DNA of 5,206 nt from Candidatus Woesearchaeota archaeon. Its GTDB lineage: Archaea > Nanobdellota > Nanobdellia > Woesearchaeales > 21-14-0-10-32-9. Under the pieces are notes generated by a model. It ran no database searches and was not told the origin of the DNA. It worked only from the letters and a program-made list of their open reading frames with translations. The stretch is taken from the NCBI GenBank assembly GCA_007117145.1, contig SKHC01000057.1:1-5206 (forward strand), read 5' to 3'. A program made the translations under genes and the position numbers. Every line of letters starts with the position of its first letter. Position 1 is the first letter of the stretch. Positions 1 through 4,235 of the stretch are shown here, one piece after another.

Positions 1-149
1 ATCAGTAGTAACCCGAGCACTAACCTAAAAAAGATTATTAAATAATCAAATATTATTATAGCTCCAAGTATCACAGTTAACACTCCAAGTCCTAAGTACA
101 ACAATCTTTTTGTATCCCTATCCAAATTCACGACTTTAATTCCACTCAT
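1..149 (-). CDS. Small membrane protein, C-terminal part beyond window edge
   Basis: A reading frame starts with ATG at 149 and stays open for 49 complete codons to the left edge, so the end of the protein is not seen. The first 16 residues are charged (MSGIKVVNLDRDTKR). They are followed by hydrophobic stretches rich in Leu, Ile, Val and Gly, which fit at least one and probably two membrane helices with FDY between them. Its start overlaps the stop of the methionine aminopeptidase gene (ATGA), and a GGAG lies directly upstream inside that gene, so the two are probably co-transcribed and translationally coupled. I do not recognise the family. Function is unknown, and any link to N-terminal methionine removal rests only on position. 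Confidence 0.6.
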   Translation of the reverse strand, partial: MSGIKVVNLDRDTKRLLYLGLGVLTVILGAIIIFDYLIIFFRLVLGLLL

Positions 150-1033
150 TCTCCACTCTCAGTTGTAATTATCGGCTTATTTTTAACAATTACTGTGTGC
201 TCTGATTGACTCACGTAGCCATTTGGCACTGCAAGAGGCGGGTGCTCTTCGAGCATTCCTAACTGTTTTAGCTCTCTTAGAGCAAAATTAGTTGTGCCAA
301 CCCCATGTATTTTTATAAGCCACCTTGTGGTAAAAGGTAGCCCCTTATAAGTTTTTATGGTTTTGAGAACTTGACGAGTCATGTTACCTCTTGGTTGCTT
401 ACTTTTAGGTATTAGCGAGAATACTGTAGGTAAACCTTGATTTGAAACTAACTGGTCCTCTGTTGAAGCGAAAGGCTCTATTGCTATGACATCACCTTCT
501 TTTAACTCAGTTTCATCCCCAGAATCATAATTTGGAATACTTGGAGCTTTGTGTATTTGATATTTTCCAAGACCATGACCTGATAAATTCTTAATTGGCA
601 AAAAACCAGCTTTCTTTATCGTGGACTCTATCTCTCTTCCTATTTCCCCTATTTTAACTCCAGGCCTTACAAGTTTTAACGCGTTGTTTAAAGCAGCTCT
701 TGAGGCATCTATTACTTTAGACTCAGTGCCTATGGCAACGCTTTTAGCATTATCCCCTATGAATCCATCAACTGCAGCTCCAACATCTAATTTTATTATA
801 CCTTTAGGTATCTTTTCATCTTCATCAATTGAACACTGATGAGCTGCAACGTTGTTTATAGAGATTTGAGCAGGAAACGCAATTTCCGCACCACTTCTTA
901 GTATGTGACTTTCAACTTCATCCAAAATCTTTGTTATGGATTCTCCCTCCTTTATCTTTGAGATTCCAAGGTTTAAAGCTTGGCTTGCTATCCTACCTGC
1001 CTTCTTGTAACATTCTAACTCGTAGTTATCCAT
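146..1033 (-). CDS. map: Methionine aminopeptidase, type II (archaeal)
   Basis: Cytosolic metallo-aminopeptidase that removes the initiator methionine from nascent proteins. The 295-residue length is typical of archaeal type II enzymes, which have the pita-bread fold plus a helical insert but no eukaryotic N-terminal extension. The di-metal ligands are all present: D83 (in KLDVGA), D94 (in GDNA), H153 (in SGHGLG), E186 (in AIEPFAS) and E278 (in SQSEHTVIV). The substrate-site histidines H65 (FPAQISINNVAAH) and H161 (IHKAPSIPNY) are also there. The type II insert lies at about residues 190-265. The ATG at 1033 is chosen because it gives the standard N-terminus. No clear ribosome site precedes it, but a TATA-like ATATTTAAAA lies about 29 bases upstream, consistent with a leaderless transcript. 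The ATGA overlap at its end couples it to the next small membrane protein gene. Confidence 0.97.
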   Translation of the reverse strand: MDNYELECYKKAGRIASQALNLGISKIKEGESITKILDEVESHILRSGAEIAFPAQISINNVAAHQCSIDEDEKIPKGIIKLDVGAAVDGFIGDNAKSVAIGTESKVIDASRAALNNALKLVRPGVKIGEIGREIESTIKKAGFLPIKNLSGHGLGKYQIHKAPSIPNYDSGDETELKEGDVIAIEPFASTEDQLVSNQGLPTVFSLIPKSKQPRGNMTRQVLKTIKTYKGLPFTTRWLIKIHGVGTTNFALRELKQLGMLEEHPPLAVPNGYVSQSEHTVIVKNKPIITTESGE

Positions 1034-1107
1034 CTGTATTAGTAGGTTTGCTTCGCATTTTAAATATTACTAATATTTTTAAAGAAAAAGATATTATCAT
1101 ATACATC
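1034..1107. promoter_or_regulatory. Divergent promoter region for map and the M50 protease gene
   Basis: This 74-bp gap between divergent starts holds two TATA-like boxes. On the minus strand ATATTTAAAA (about 1058-1067) lies roughly 29 bases before the map ATG. On the plus strand TTTTTAAAG (1076-1084) lies roughly 28 bases before the protease ATG. Archaeal transcription normally starts about 25 bases after the TATA centre, so both mRNAs would begin at or just before the start codon. Neither gene has a good Shine-Dalgarno site, which fits. The boxes are seen directly; the leaderless reading is inference. Confidence 0.55.
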
Positions 1108-1677
1108 ATGATAGATATCCGCAAAGAAGAGCTATTTGAATTAGGTAAAGCATGGCTTGCCTTAACTGTGGCATTTAGCATATTGTTTAGAAATATGGGT
1201 ATTGGAATTGTAAACACTGCTATTTTGAGTTTTTTAACTGTAGGCTTGGCTTTCGTTGTGCATGAACTGGCTCATAAAATCATAGCGCAATACTACAAGT
1301 GCATAGCTGAGTTTAAAGCAAATAACACTATGCTTATAGCCGCTATCTTAATGGCATTTCTTGGATTTGTACTTGCAAGCCCGGGAGCTGTCTACATTAA
1401 AGGATTTGTAACCAGAGCACAAAACGGGATAATAAGCTTGGCTGGACCTGTAAGTAATCTTGTAATGGCTTTGCTTTTCATACCGATAATGTATTTACCA
1501 GGACTCTATGGAGTTATTGGGTACTTTGGAGTTTTCATAAATAGTTTCATTGGGCTTTTTAACATGATACCTTTCATGCCATTTGACGGCGCAAAGGTTT
1601 GGATCTGGAACAAAACATATTACATGGTAACTGTGATTATGCTTCTTAGTTTAACTATATGGGTGCTGTTTATATGA
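1108..1677 (+). CDS. M50 (site-2-type) intramembrane zinc metalloprotease
   Basis: A 189-residue multi-pass membrane protein of the M50 family, which cleaves substrates within the membrane. The zinc-binding motif is at residues 52-56 (VHELAH; H52, E53, H56) inside a hydrophobic segment. The third ligand motif is FNMIPFMPFDGAKV, with N152, P155, P158 and D160. The AGPVSN segment at 112-117 is typical of the family. No PDZ or CBS domain is present, so this is a minimal core enzyme. An upstream in-frame start at 931 would lie inside the divergent map gene and add a non-hydrophobic, unrelated leader, so the ATG at 1108 (MIDIRKEELF) is preferred. It sits about 28 bases after a TATA-like box with no ribosome site, suggesting a leaderless mRNA. 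Its TGA overlaps the next gene's ATG. The substrate is unknown. Confidence 0.93.
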   Translation: MIDIRKEELFELGKAWLALTVAFSILFRNMGIGIVNTAILSFLTVGLAFVVHELAHKIIAQYYKCIAEFKANNTMLIAAILMAFLGFVLASPGAVYIKGFVTRAQNGIISLAGPVSNLVMALLFIPIMYLPGLYGVIGYFGVFINSFIGLFNMIPFMPFDGAKVWIWNKTYYMVTVIMLLSLTIWVLFI

Positions 1678-1811
1678 AATGTGCTATATGCAAAGAAAAA
1701 ATAGAAGAAACATTCCTTGGAAAAATTAAAGGAACAACTATAAAAGGCAAAGGAGTTTGCTTTAGATGTCAAAGTAGTTTATCTATGGAAGAAATTAATG
1801 CGAAATTATAA
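1674..1811 (+). CDS. Small double-CxxC zinc-ribbon protein
   Basis: A 45-residue basic protein that begins MKCAICKEKIEETFLGKIKG and later carries VCFRC. The two CxxC pairs (C3/C6 and C29/C32) are spaced as in a zinc ribbon binding one structural zinc. Its ATG overlaps the protease stop codon (ATGA), so it is probably translated by coupling and belongs to the same transcript. Similar short MKC-x-x-C...GK-x-KGT proteins exist in archaea as uncharacterised conserved proteins. From memory I cannot attach a function. Roles in translation or nucleic-acid binding are plausible given the fold, lysine content and the adjoining tRNA gene, but that is inference. The stop is three bases before the tRNA. 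Confidence 0.85.
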   Translation: MKCAICKEKIEETFLGKIKGTTIKGKGVCFRCQSSLSMEEINAKL

Positions 1812-1814
1812 CTT

Positions 1815-1886
1815 GCCTCTGTAGCATAGCAGTATTGCGTCTGCCTCGTAAGCAGAAGGTCGCGAGTGCAACTCTCGCCAGAGGCT
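1815..1886 (+). tRNA. tRNA-Thr (anticodon CGT)
   Basis: A 72-nt cloverleaf. The acceptor GCCTCTG (1815-1821) pairs fully with CAGAGGC (1879-1885). The D arm is GCAT/TTGC with a 7-base loop. The anticodon stem TCTGC/GCAGA encloses loop CTCGTAA, with anticodon CGT at 1847-1849 reading ACG (Thr). The variable loop is AGGTC. The T stem GCGAG/CTCGC is perfect. The G1:C72 and C2:G71 pairs and T73 fit archaeal threonine identity. No 3' CCA is encoded. G15-C48 and G19-C56 contacts are kept, but position 18 is A and position 55 is G instead of the near-universal G and T. It begins 3 bases after the zinc-ribbon stop, so it is likely processed from the protease transcript. A T-run follows. Confidence 0.93.
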
Positions 1887-1895
1887 TATTTTTTT
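1886..1895 (+). terminator. T-run terminator after the tRNA
   Basis: TTATTTTTTT immediately follows the tRNA acceptor stem. Oligo-T runs on the non-template strand terminate archaeal RNA polymerase without a hairpin. It closes the protease/zinc-ribbon/tRNA unit. Confidence 0.6.
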
Positions 1896-1915
1896 CAACA
1901 ATGTTTTTGAGTTTT

Positions 1916-1924
1916 AAAAAAAAA
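1916..1924 (-). terminator. T9 run, terminator of the minus-strand block
   Basis: Nine A on the plus strand are T9 on the minus strand, 48 bases after the stop of the DUF883-like gene. It faces the plus-strand terminator at 1886-1895 in a short convergent intergenic region. No other feature is visible between the tRNA and 1971. Confidence 0.5.
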
Positions 1925-1971
1925 GAAGGTATCAACAGTTATTATCTACTACAGATATTGAATTGTATAAT

Positions 1972-2229
1972 CTATTTTCTTTTCCTCATTAATGCAGCTG
2001 TAACTAAAGCACCTATTGCCATACCTATCCCTGCAGCTATTAGCACTGATTGCTCTGGTTTTTTTATTATGTGATCATCTAGGTTTTTCCTCATCATTTT
2101 ACTTTTTTCTTTTAAATGGTTGAGTGTTTCCCTTGATTTTTCATTTAACTGTTCTGCTTTATCCATCACTTTATCTACCTTGTCATGCGCTTGTTGTCTA
2201 TATTCTTTGTTCAATTCTCTTTTTGCCAT
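1972..2229 (-). CDS. DUF883/ElaB/YqjD-like tail-anchored membrane protein
   Basis: An 85-residue protein with a long, charged, probably coiled-coil helix (about residues 1-57, rich in Lys, Glu, Gln and Arg). This leads into KKPEQSVLIAAGIGMAIGAL, a glycine-zipper membrane helix, and a terminal RKRK. That layout, with a Pro just before a Gly-rich C-terminal helix and a basic tail, is characteristic of the ElaB/YqjD/DUF883 family. In bacteria these are inner-membrane-anchored and some bind ribosomes in stationary phase. The start is chosen at ATG 2229 because GGGGTGA lies 5-6 bases before it. A GTG at 2238 would add three residues (MKK) but would sit inside that ribosome site. The next gene upstream is YqjE-like and 39 bases away. 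A TTATAAA about 28 bases upstream could be its own promoter. Family assignment is by architecture only. Confidence 0.8.
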   Translation of the reverse strand: MAKRELNKEYRQQAHDKVDKVMDKAEQLNEKSRETLNHLKEKSKMMRKNLDDHIIKKPEQSVLIAAGIGMAIGALVTAALMRKRK

Positions 2230-2268
2230 CTTTTTCACCCCACCAATTTATCTTTATAATTAGTTATT

Positions 2269-2598
2269 TTAATCTTGTAGCTTTAATAACAACCCTACAA
2301 ATAGCACTATTACTGCAATCACTAAAAACGATAGTGCTTTACTCAACACTAATTGCTCCACCAAAAAAAAGAAGAAAGACAAGGTTAAAAATGATAAACC
2401 CAAACCTATTATCAAATGTGTTCGAACATTACTTATGATTTTTCTTTCTATTTTTTTTATTCTTCTCTCCACAGTATCTAGGATTAGTTCTGTGCCTTCA
2501 GCTATTGGTGGAAGTATGCTTGCAGTTAATAACTCTGAAAAGTTAGTTAGCAATTCGCTTAATAGTTTTAAAAAGCCTTTTCTATTTGTATTTGCCAT
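2269..2598 (-). CDS. Two-helix membrane protein, YqjE/holin-superfamily-III-like
   Basis: A 109-residue protein. The N-terminal ~60 residues form an amphipathic helical region (repeated LL-x-x-x patterns, then VERRIKKIERK). Two membrane helices follow at about 62-80 and 87-105, joined by the short loop EQLVLSK. The layout matches YqjE-type proteins (DUF1469, also called phage holin superfamily III), which in many bacteria sit next to a DUF883 protein. Here a DUF883-like gene follows 39 bases downstream. The protein probably sits in the cytoplasmic membrane with both ends inside. The holin name does not imply lysis. The start is ATG 2598 (MANTNRKGF). A weak CGGGAT precedes it, and a TATA-like TTTAAAAA lies at about 2638-2645. 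Function is unknown, and homology to bacterial YqjE is inferred from size, topology and neighbour rather than from strong motif identity. Confidence 0.78.
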   Translation of the reverse strand: MANTNRKGFLKLLSELLTNFSELLTASILPPIAEGTELILDTVERRIKKIERKIISNVRTHLIIGLGLSFLTLSFFFFLVEQLVLSKALSFLVIAVIVLFVGLLLKLQD

Positions 2599-2674
2599 TT
2601 TTGTATCCCGTGTTTAGCACTTACCCTACTAAATCTTGTTTTTAAATCCATTTTACTTGTAATATTGAATAGAG

Positions 2675-2773
2675 TTAAAAGACTCTAAACAATAATACTA
2701 ATATGATTACTACAACTACCACTGCACCTATTAATCCAAGTATCCCACCTTTCTTATTTAGCTTAGTATACAT
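2675..2773 (-). CDS. 32-residue single-helix membrane protein
   Basis: A very short reading frame with a strong start signal: GGGGGGGTGA precedes ATG 2773 with GGTG five bases away. It encodes MYTKLNKKGGILGLIGAVVV and continues with ten more hydrophobic residues, then RVF and TAA. This gives a basic N-terminal stub and one membrane helix (about residues 11-29), a plausible small transmembrane protein with the N-terminus inside. The good ribosome site and the clean helix bounded by charges argue for a real gene. It lies between the four-helix protein (stop 44 bases upstream) and the YqjE-like gene (76 bases downstream), all on the same strand. It may help form a complex with one of these membrane proteins, but that is speculation. 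Confidence 0.65.
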   Translation of the reverse strand: MYTKLNKKGGILGLIGAVVVVVIILVLLFRVF

Positions 2774-2795
2774 TCTTTCACCCCCCCTTCAACTC

Positions 2796-2804
2796 AAAAA
2801 AAAA
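2796..2804 (-). terminator. T9 run after the four-helix membrane protein gene
   Basis: On the minus strand T9 starts 14 bases after the stop codon at 2818. It lies in a near-palindromic AT stretch, an A7 run, then TCAA, then T9. A candidate terminator, possibly leaky since the 32-residue gene begins only 22 bases later. Confidence 0.45.
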
Positions 2805-2817
2805 TTGATTTTTTTGC

Positions 2818-3153
2818 TTATAGTGGTCCCGTAACTGTCGGTAAAAATAACCCTATAATCATTGCAAATATCCAAACTATTAGCGCTATTAAAAAAGATT
2901 TTAACCATCCTACTTTGTACATAGTACCAATTGTTATAAGCCAAGCTAACCCACTAATTAACGCTGCAATCCAACCTGTCCCTATAAAATAGTATGTTAA
3001 CGCAAAAATTATTGCTCCAATGAACGCTGTAAACATCGCTGTTCCAAAGCCTTCTCTTTCTCCAAACATCTTGGTAACAAAATAAATTATAGCCCCTGAA
3101 ATAATCAGACTTATAAAAAACACGATTATCGCATATATCCATGATTCTACCAT
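2818..3153 (-). CDS. Four-helix membrane protein of unknown function
   Basis: A 111-residue, very hydrophobic protein with four predicted membrane helices at about 7-27, 38-57, 60-77 and 83-104. The cytoplasmic-looking loops carry KMFGEREGFGT between helices 1 and 2 and MYKVGWLKS between helices 3 and 4. The GEREGFGTA loop leads straight into a helix and could be a family signature, but I do not recognise the family and see no catalytic or metal-binding motif. The start is ATG 3153 with G6 four bases upstream. The alternative frame running 3214-2954 on the same strand lacks such features and is a shadow. The upstream region contains one copy of the 33-bp repeat and a TATA-like GTTTATAG, so the transcript may carry a leader of roughly 65 bases. 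Confidence 0.8.
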   Translation of the reverse strand: MVESWIYAIIVFFISLIISGAIIYFVTKMFGEREGFGTAMFTAFIGAIIFALTYYFIGTGWIAALISGLAWLITIGTMYKVGWLKSFLIALIVWIFAMIIGLFLPTVTGPL

Positions 3154-3221
3154 TTTTCCCCCCGAGTTTATTCAAACTCATTTTTGAAACAGTCTTAAAA
3201 GATTGAATACACAATTGTGAT

Positions 3222-3313
3222 CGAATCCCCTCTCTAAATACTATAAACTTTTGAAGTTCTTATACTTTGAGTAGTTAATATTAACTTTAACTTCAAAAAT
3301 AGTTGATAATTTT
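3222..3313 (-). repeat. Copy 1 of the intergenic repeat, upstream of the four-helix protein gene
   Basis: The core at 3253-3285 is a 33-bp sequence identical to 3722-3754. Similarity continues for about 25 bases on one side (ending in GTTGATAAT in both copies) and reappears as CGAATCCC (3222-3229) on the other at nearly equal distance. The core contains the palindrome AGTTAATATTAACT (3273-3286 in this copy). In this copy TTTTGAAGTT (3249-3258) and AACTTCAAAA (3289-3298) form a perfect 10-base inverted repeat around the palindrome. On the minus strand the order is palindrome, core, AT-rich TATA-like stretch, GGGATTCG, then the next gene, which suits an upstream promoter element. It also sits downstream of a cold-shock gene. 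Confidence 0.7.
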
Positions 3314-3323
3314 AATCAGTTTT

Positions 3324-3347
3324 AAAAAAAAATAAAAAAAATAAAAA
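3324..3347 (-). terminator. T-rich terminator after the first cold-shock gene
   Basis: On the minus strand this is T5, T8 and T9 separated by single A residues, 31 bases after the stop of the cold-shock gene at 3378. Repeated T runs of this kind are standard archaeal terminators. Confidence 0.55.
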
Positions 3348-3377
3348 CATATTGTTAAAAATCGTCATAGAAAACTT

Positions 3378-3575
3378 TTATGCTTGCTCAATTTTTTTTA
3401 CTTCAGAAGCTCTCTTACCCTTATCAGACTCAATAGCTGCAAACTCAACTTCTTCCTCATCTTTAATATACCCATCCACAGCGGTGCCGTGCACAAAGTA
3501 ATCTTCACCGTCTTCACCTACTATAAAGCCAAAATTCTTTGACCTGTTGAAAAATTTTACTTTTCCTCTTGCCAT
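3378..3575 (-). CDS. Cold-shock-domain protein, copy 1
   Basis: A 65-residue single-domain cold-shock protein of the CspA-type OB fold, which binds single-stranded RNA and DNA and melts RNA structure. RNP1 is KNFGFI (residues 13-18) and RNP2 is DYFVHG (25-30). It opens with GKVKFFNRS, where bacterial proteins usually have KWF, so the surface Trp is replaced by Phe, and the usual HFSAI is HGTAV. The end is rich in charge (KDEEEVEF ... SDKGKRA). It is about 81% identical to copy 2 (51 of 63 residues by eye). ATG 3575 has GAGGTG ten bases upstream. A nine-codon frame with its own GGAGG ends one base before this start. It ends EQA, two codons longer than copy 2. Its upstream region carries copy 2 of the 33-bp repeat. 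Cold or growth-phase control is likely by family but is not shown by the sequence. Confidence 0.95.
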   Translation of the reverse strand: MARGKVKFFNRSKNFGFIVGEDGEDYFVHGTAVDGYIKDEEEVEFAAIESDKGKRASEVKKIEQA

Positions 3576-3576
3576 T

Positions 3577-3606
3577 TTACTTATTCACCTCTAAACAACC
3601 TTCCAT
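3577..3606 (-). CDS. Possible nine-codon leader frame before cold-shock gene 1
   Basis: On the minus strand GGAGGG (3618-3613) lies six bases before ATG 3606. This opens the frame MEGCLEVNK, whose TAA stop (3579-3577) ends one base before the cold-shock ATG at 3575. The cold-shock gene's own GAGGTG site lies inside this frame. This would be a typical arrangement for translational coupling or a leader peptide. The same bases also read GGGTATAAAA, which could instead be a TATA box. In that case transcription would start near 3584, downstream of GAGGTG, and the frame would not be translated. Copy 2 has no equivalent frame. Confidence 0.35.
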   Translation of the reverse strand: MEGCLEVNK

Positions 3607-3692
3607 TTTATACCCTCCGAATTCATGTGAACACAAATTTAAACTTTAACTCACCTTAACTTTTAAGCAAACCACTGGTTTAAATCCGTATC
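3607..3692 (-). promoter_or_regulatory. Upstream region of cold-shock gene 1 with a dyad
   Basis: Between repeat copy 2 and the cold-shock gene lies AAACCACTGGTTT (3669-3681), a perfect 6-1-6 inverted repeat too tight for an RNA hairpin and more like a DNA-binding dyad. TTTAAA stretches (about 3648-3653 and 3679-3684) are possible TATA boxes. Closely spaced AGTTAA repeats follow on the minus strand. Which of these is the promoter cannot be settled from sequence alone. Confidence 0.35.
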
Positions 3693-3779
3693 CGAATCCC
3701 ACTAAAAATAATATTGGCCTGGAAGTTCTTATACTTTGAGTAGTTAATATTAACCTAAACTTAGAAATACGTTGATAAT
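3693..3779 (-). repeat. Copy 2 of the intergenic repeat, upstream of cold-shock gene 1
   Basis: The core 3722-3754 is identical to 3253-3285, with flanking similarity on both sides (CGAATCCC at 3693-3700 and GTTGATAAT at the other end). The GTTAATATTAAC palindrome is kept (3743-3754). The outer 10-base inverted repeat seen in copy 1 is not, as only about five pairs remain. The element lies about 150 bases before the cold-shock gene 1 start and about 120 bases after the stop of cold-shock gene 2. Confidence 0.7.
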
Positions 3780-3847
3780 GTTAAATGCTTTATAAATAGA
3801 TTGAAAAATAGTTTTAATTAGTATTAGTGTTAAAAATTTAAGAAAAT

Positions 3848-3855
3848 AAAAAAAA
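3848..3855 (-). terminator. T8 run after the second cold-shock gene
   Basis: On the minus strand this T8 followed by ATTTTC lies 42 bases after the stop at 3898. It occupies the same relative position as the T runs after copy 1. Confidence 0.5.
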
Positions 3856-3897
3856 TTTGTTAATATATTTAAAAATCGTTATAGAAAACTATTATGC

Positions 3898-4089
3898 TTA
3901 CTCAACTTTTTTTACGTCAACAGCTCTTTTACCTTTATCAGATTCTTCAGCTGTAAACTCAACTTCTTCTTCATCTTTAATGAAACCATCTACTGCACTA
4001 CCATGTACGAAGTAGTCTTGTCCGTCTTCACCTTCGATGAAGCCAAAATTCTTTGTTCTGTTAAAAAATTTTACTTTTCCTTTTACCAT
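3898..4089 (-). CDS. Cold-shock-domain protein, copy 2
   Basis: A 63-residue cold-shock-domain protein, paralogue of the next gene downstream. It has RNP1 KNFGFI (13-18) and RNP2 DYFVHG (25-30), the same FF for WF change, and an acidic KDEEEVEF segment. It differs from copy 1 mainly at scattered surface positions (V19E, I48E, S57V), making it somewhat more acidic. It ends at VE because of TAA where copy 1 has CAA. The following GCA TAA is shared, so the two stops differ by one transition. ATG 4089 has CGAGG eleven bases upstream, a rather long spacing. A TATA-like ATATTTAAATA at about 4170-4180 would give a leader near 55 bases. Unlike copy 1, its upstream region has neither the 33-bp repeat nor a leader frame, so the two genes are probably controlled differently. 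Confidence 0.95.
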   Translation of the reverse strand: MVKGKVKFFNRTKNFGFIEGEDGQDYFVHGSAVDGFIKDEEEVEFTAEESDKGKRAVDVKKVE

Positions 4090-4235
4090 TTTTGTTTTTT
4101 CCTCGTGTTTACTTTGTAATTAAAGAAAACTTGTTTTCTAAAATTACTAGTTTCACTAATCATTGTTCTTATTTAAATATATTCATTTTAGATATTTAAC
4201 TAAAATAATTTAAATTAAGACTCAACACTTATATC
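4090..4235. promoter_or_regulatory. Divergent promoter region for cold-shock gene 2 and the RND transporter gene
   Basis: An AT-rich 146-bp gap. ATTTAAATAT (4170-4179) on the minus strand is a good TATA candidate for cold-shock gene 2. AATTTAAATTAAG (about 4208-4220) lies some 23 bases before the transporter ATG on the plus strand, which again suggests a leaderless mRNA since no ribosome site precedes that ATG. No copy of the 33-bp repeat is present. Confidence 0.5.

Noticed and set aside
931..1107. 59-codon upstream extension of the M50 protease frame
   Set aside because: It overlaps the start of map on the opposite strand and the divergent promoter; a TATA-like box correctly spaced to ATG 1108 and the charged MIDIRKEE start favour the shorter protein.
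1835..2074. 79-residue plus-strand frame
   Set aside because: It begins inside the tRNA gene and ends antisense to the DUF883-like gene, with no ribosome site or family features.
3222..3231. TCGAATCCCC resembling a tRNA T-arm end, considered as a tRNA fragment or integration site
   Set aside because: No matching T stem or acceptor stem surrounds it, the second copy varies, and no integrase or tRNA duplicate is present.
3222..3779. Two repeats considered as a CRISPR array or inverted ends of a mobile element
   Set aside because: There are only two direct copies 469 bases apart with a gene between them, no further units, no spacer regularity and no transposase.
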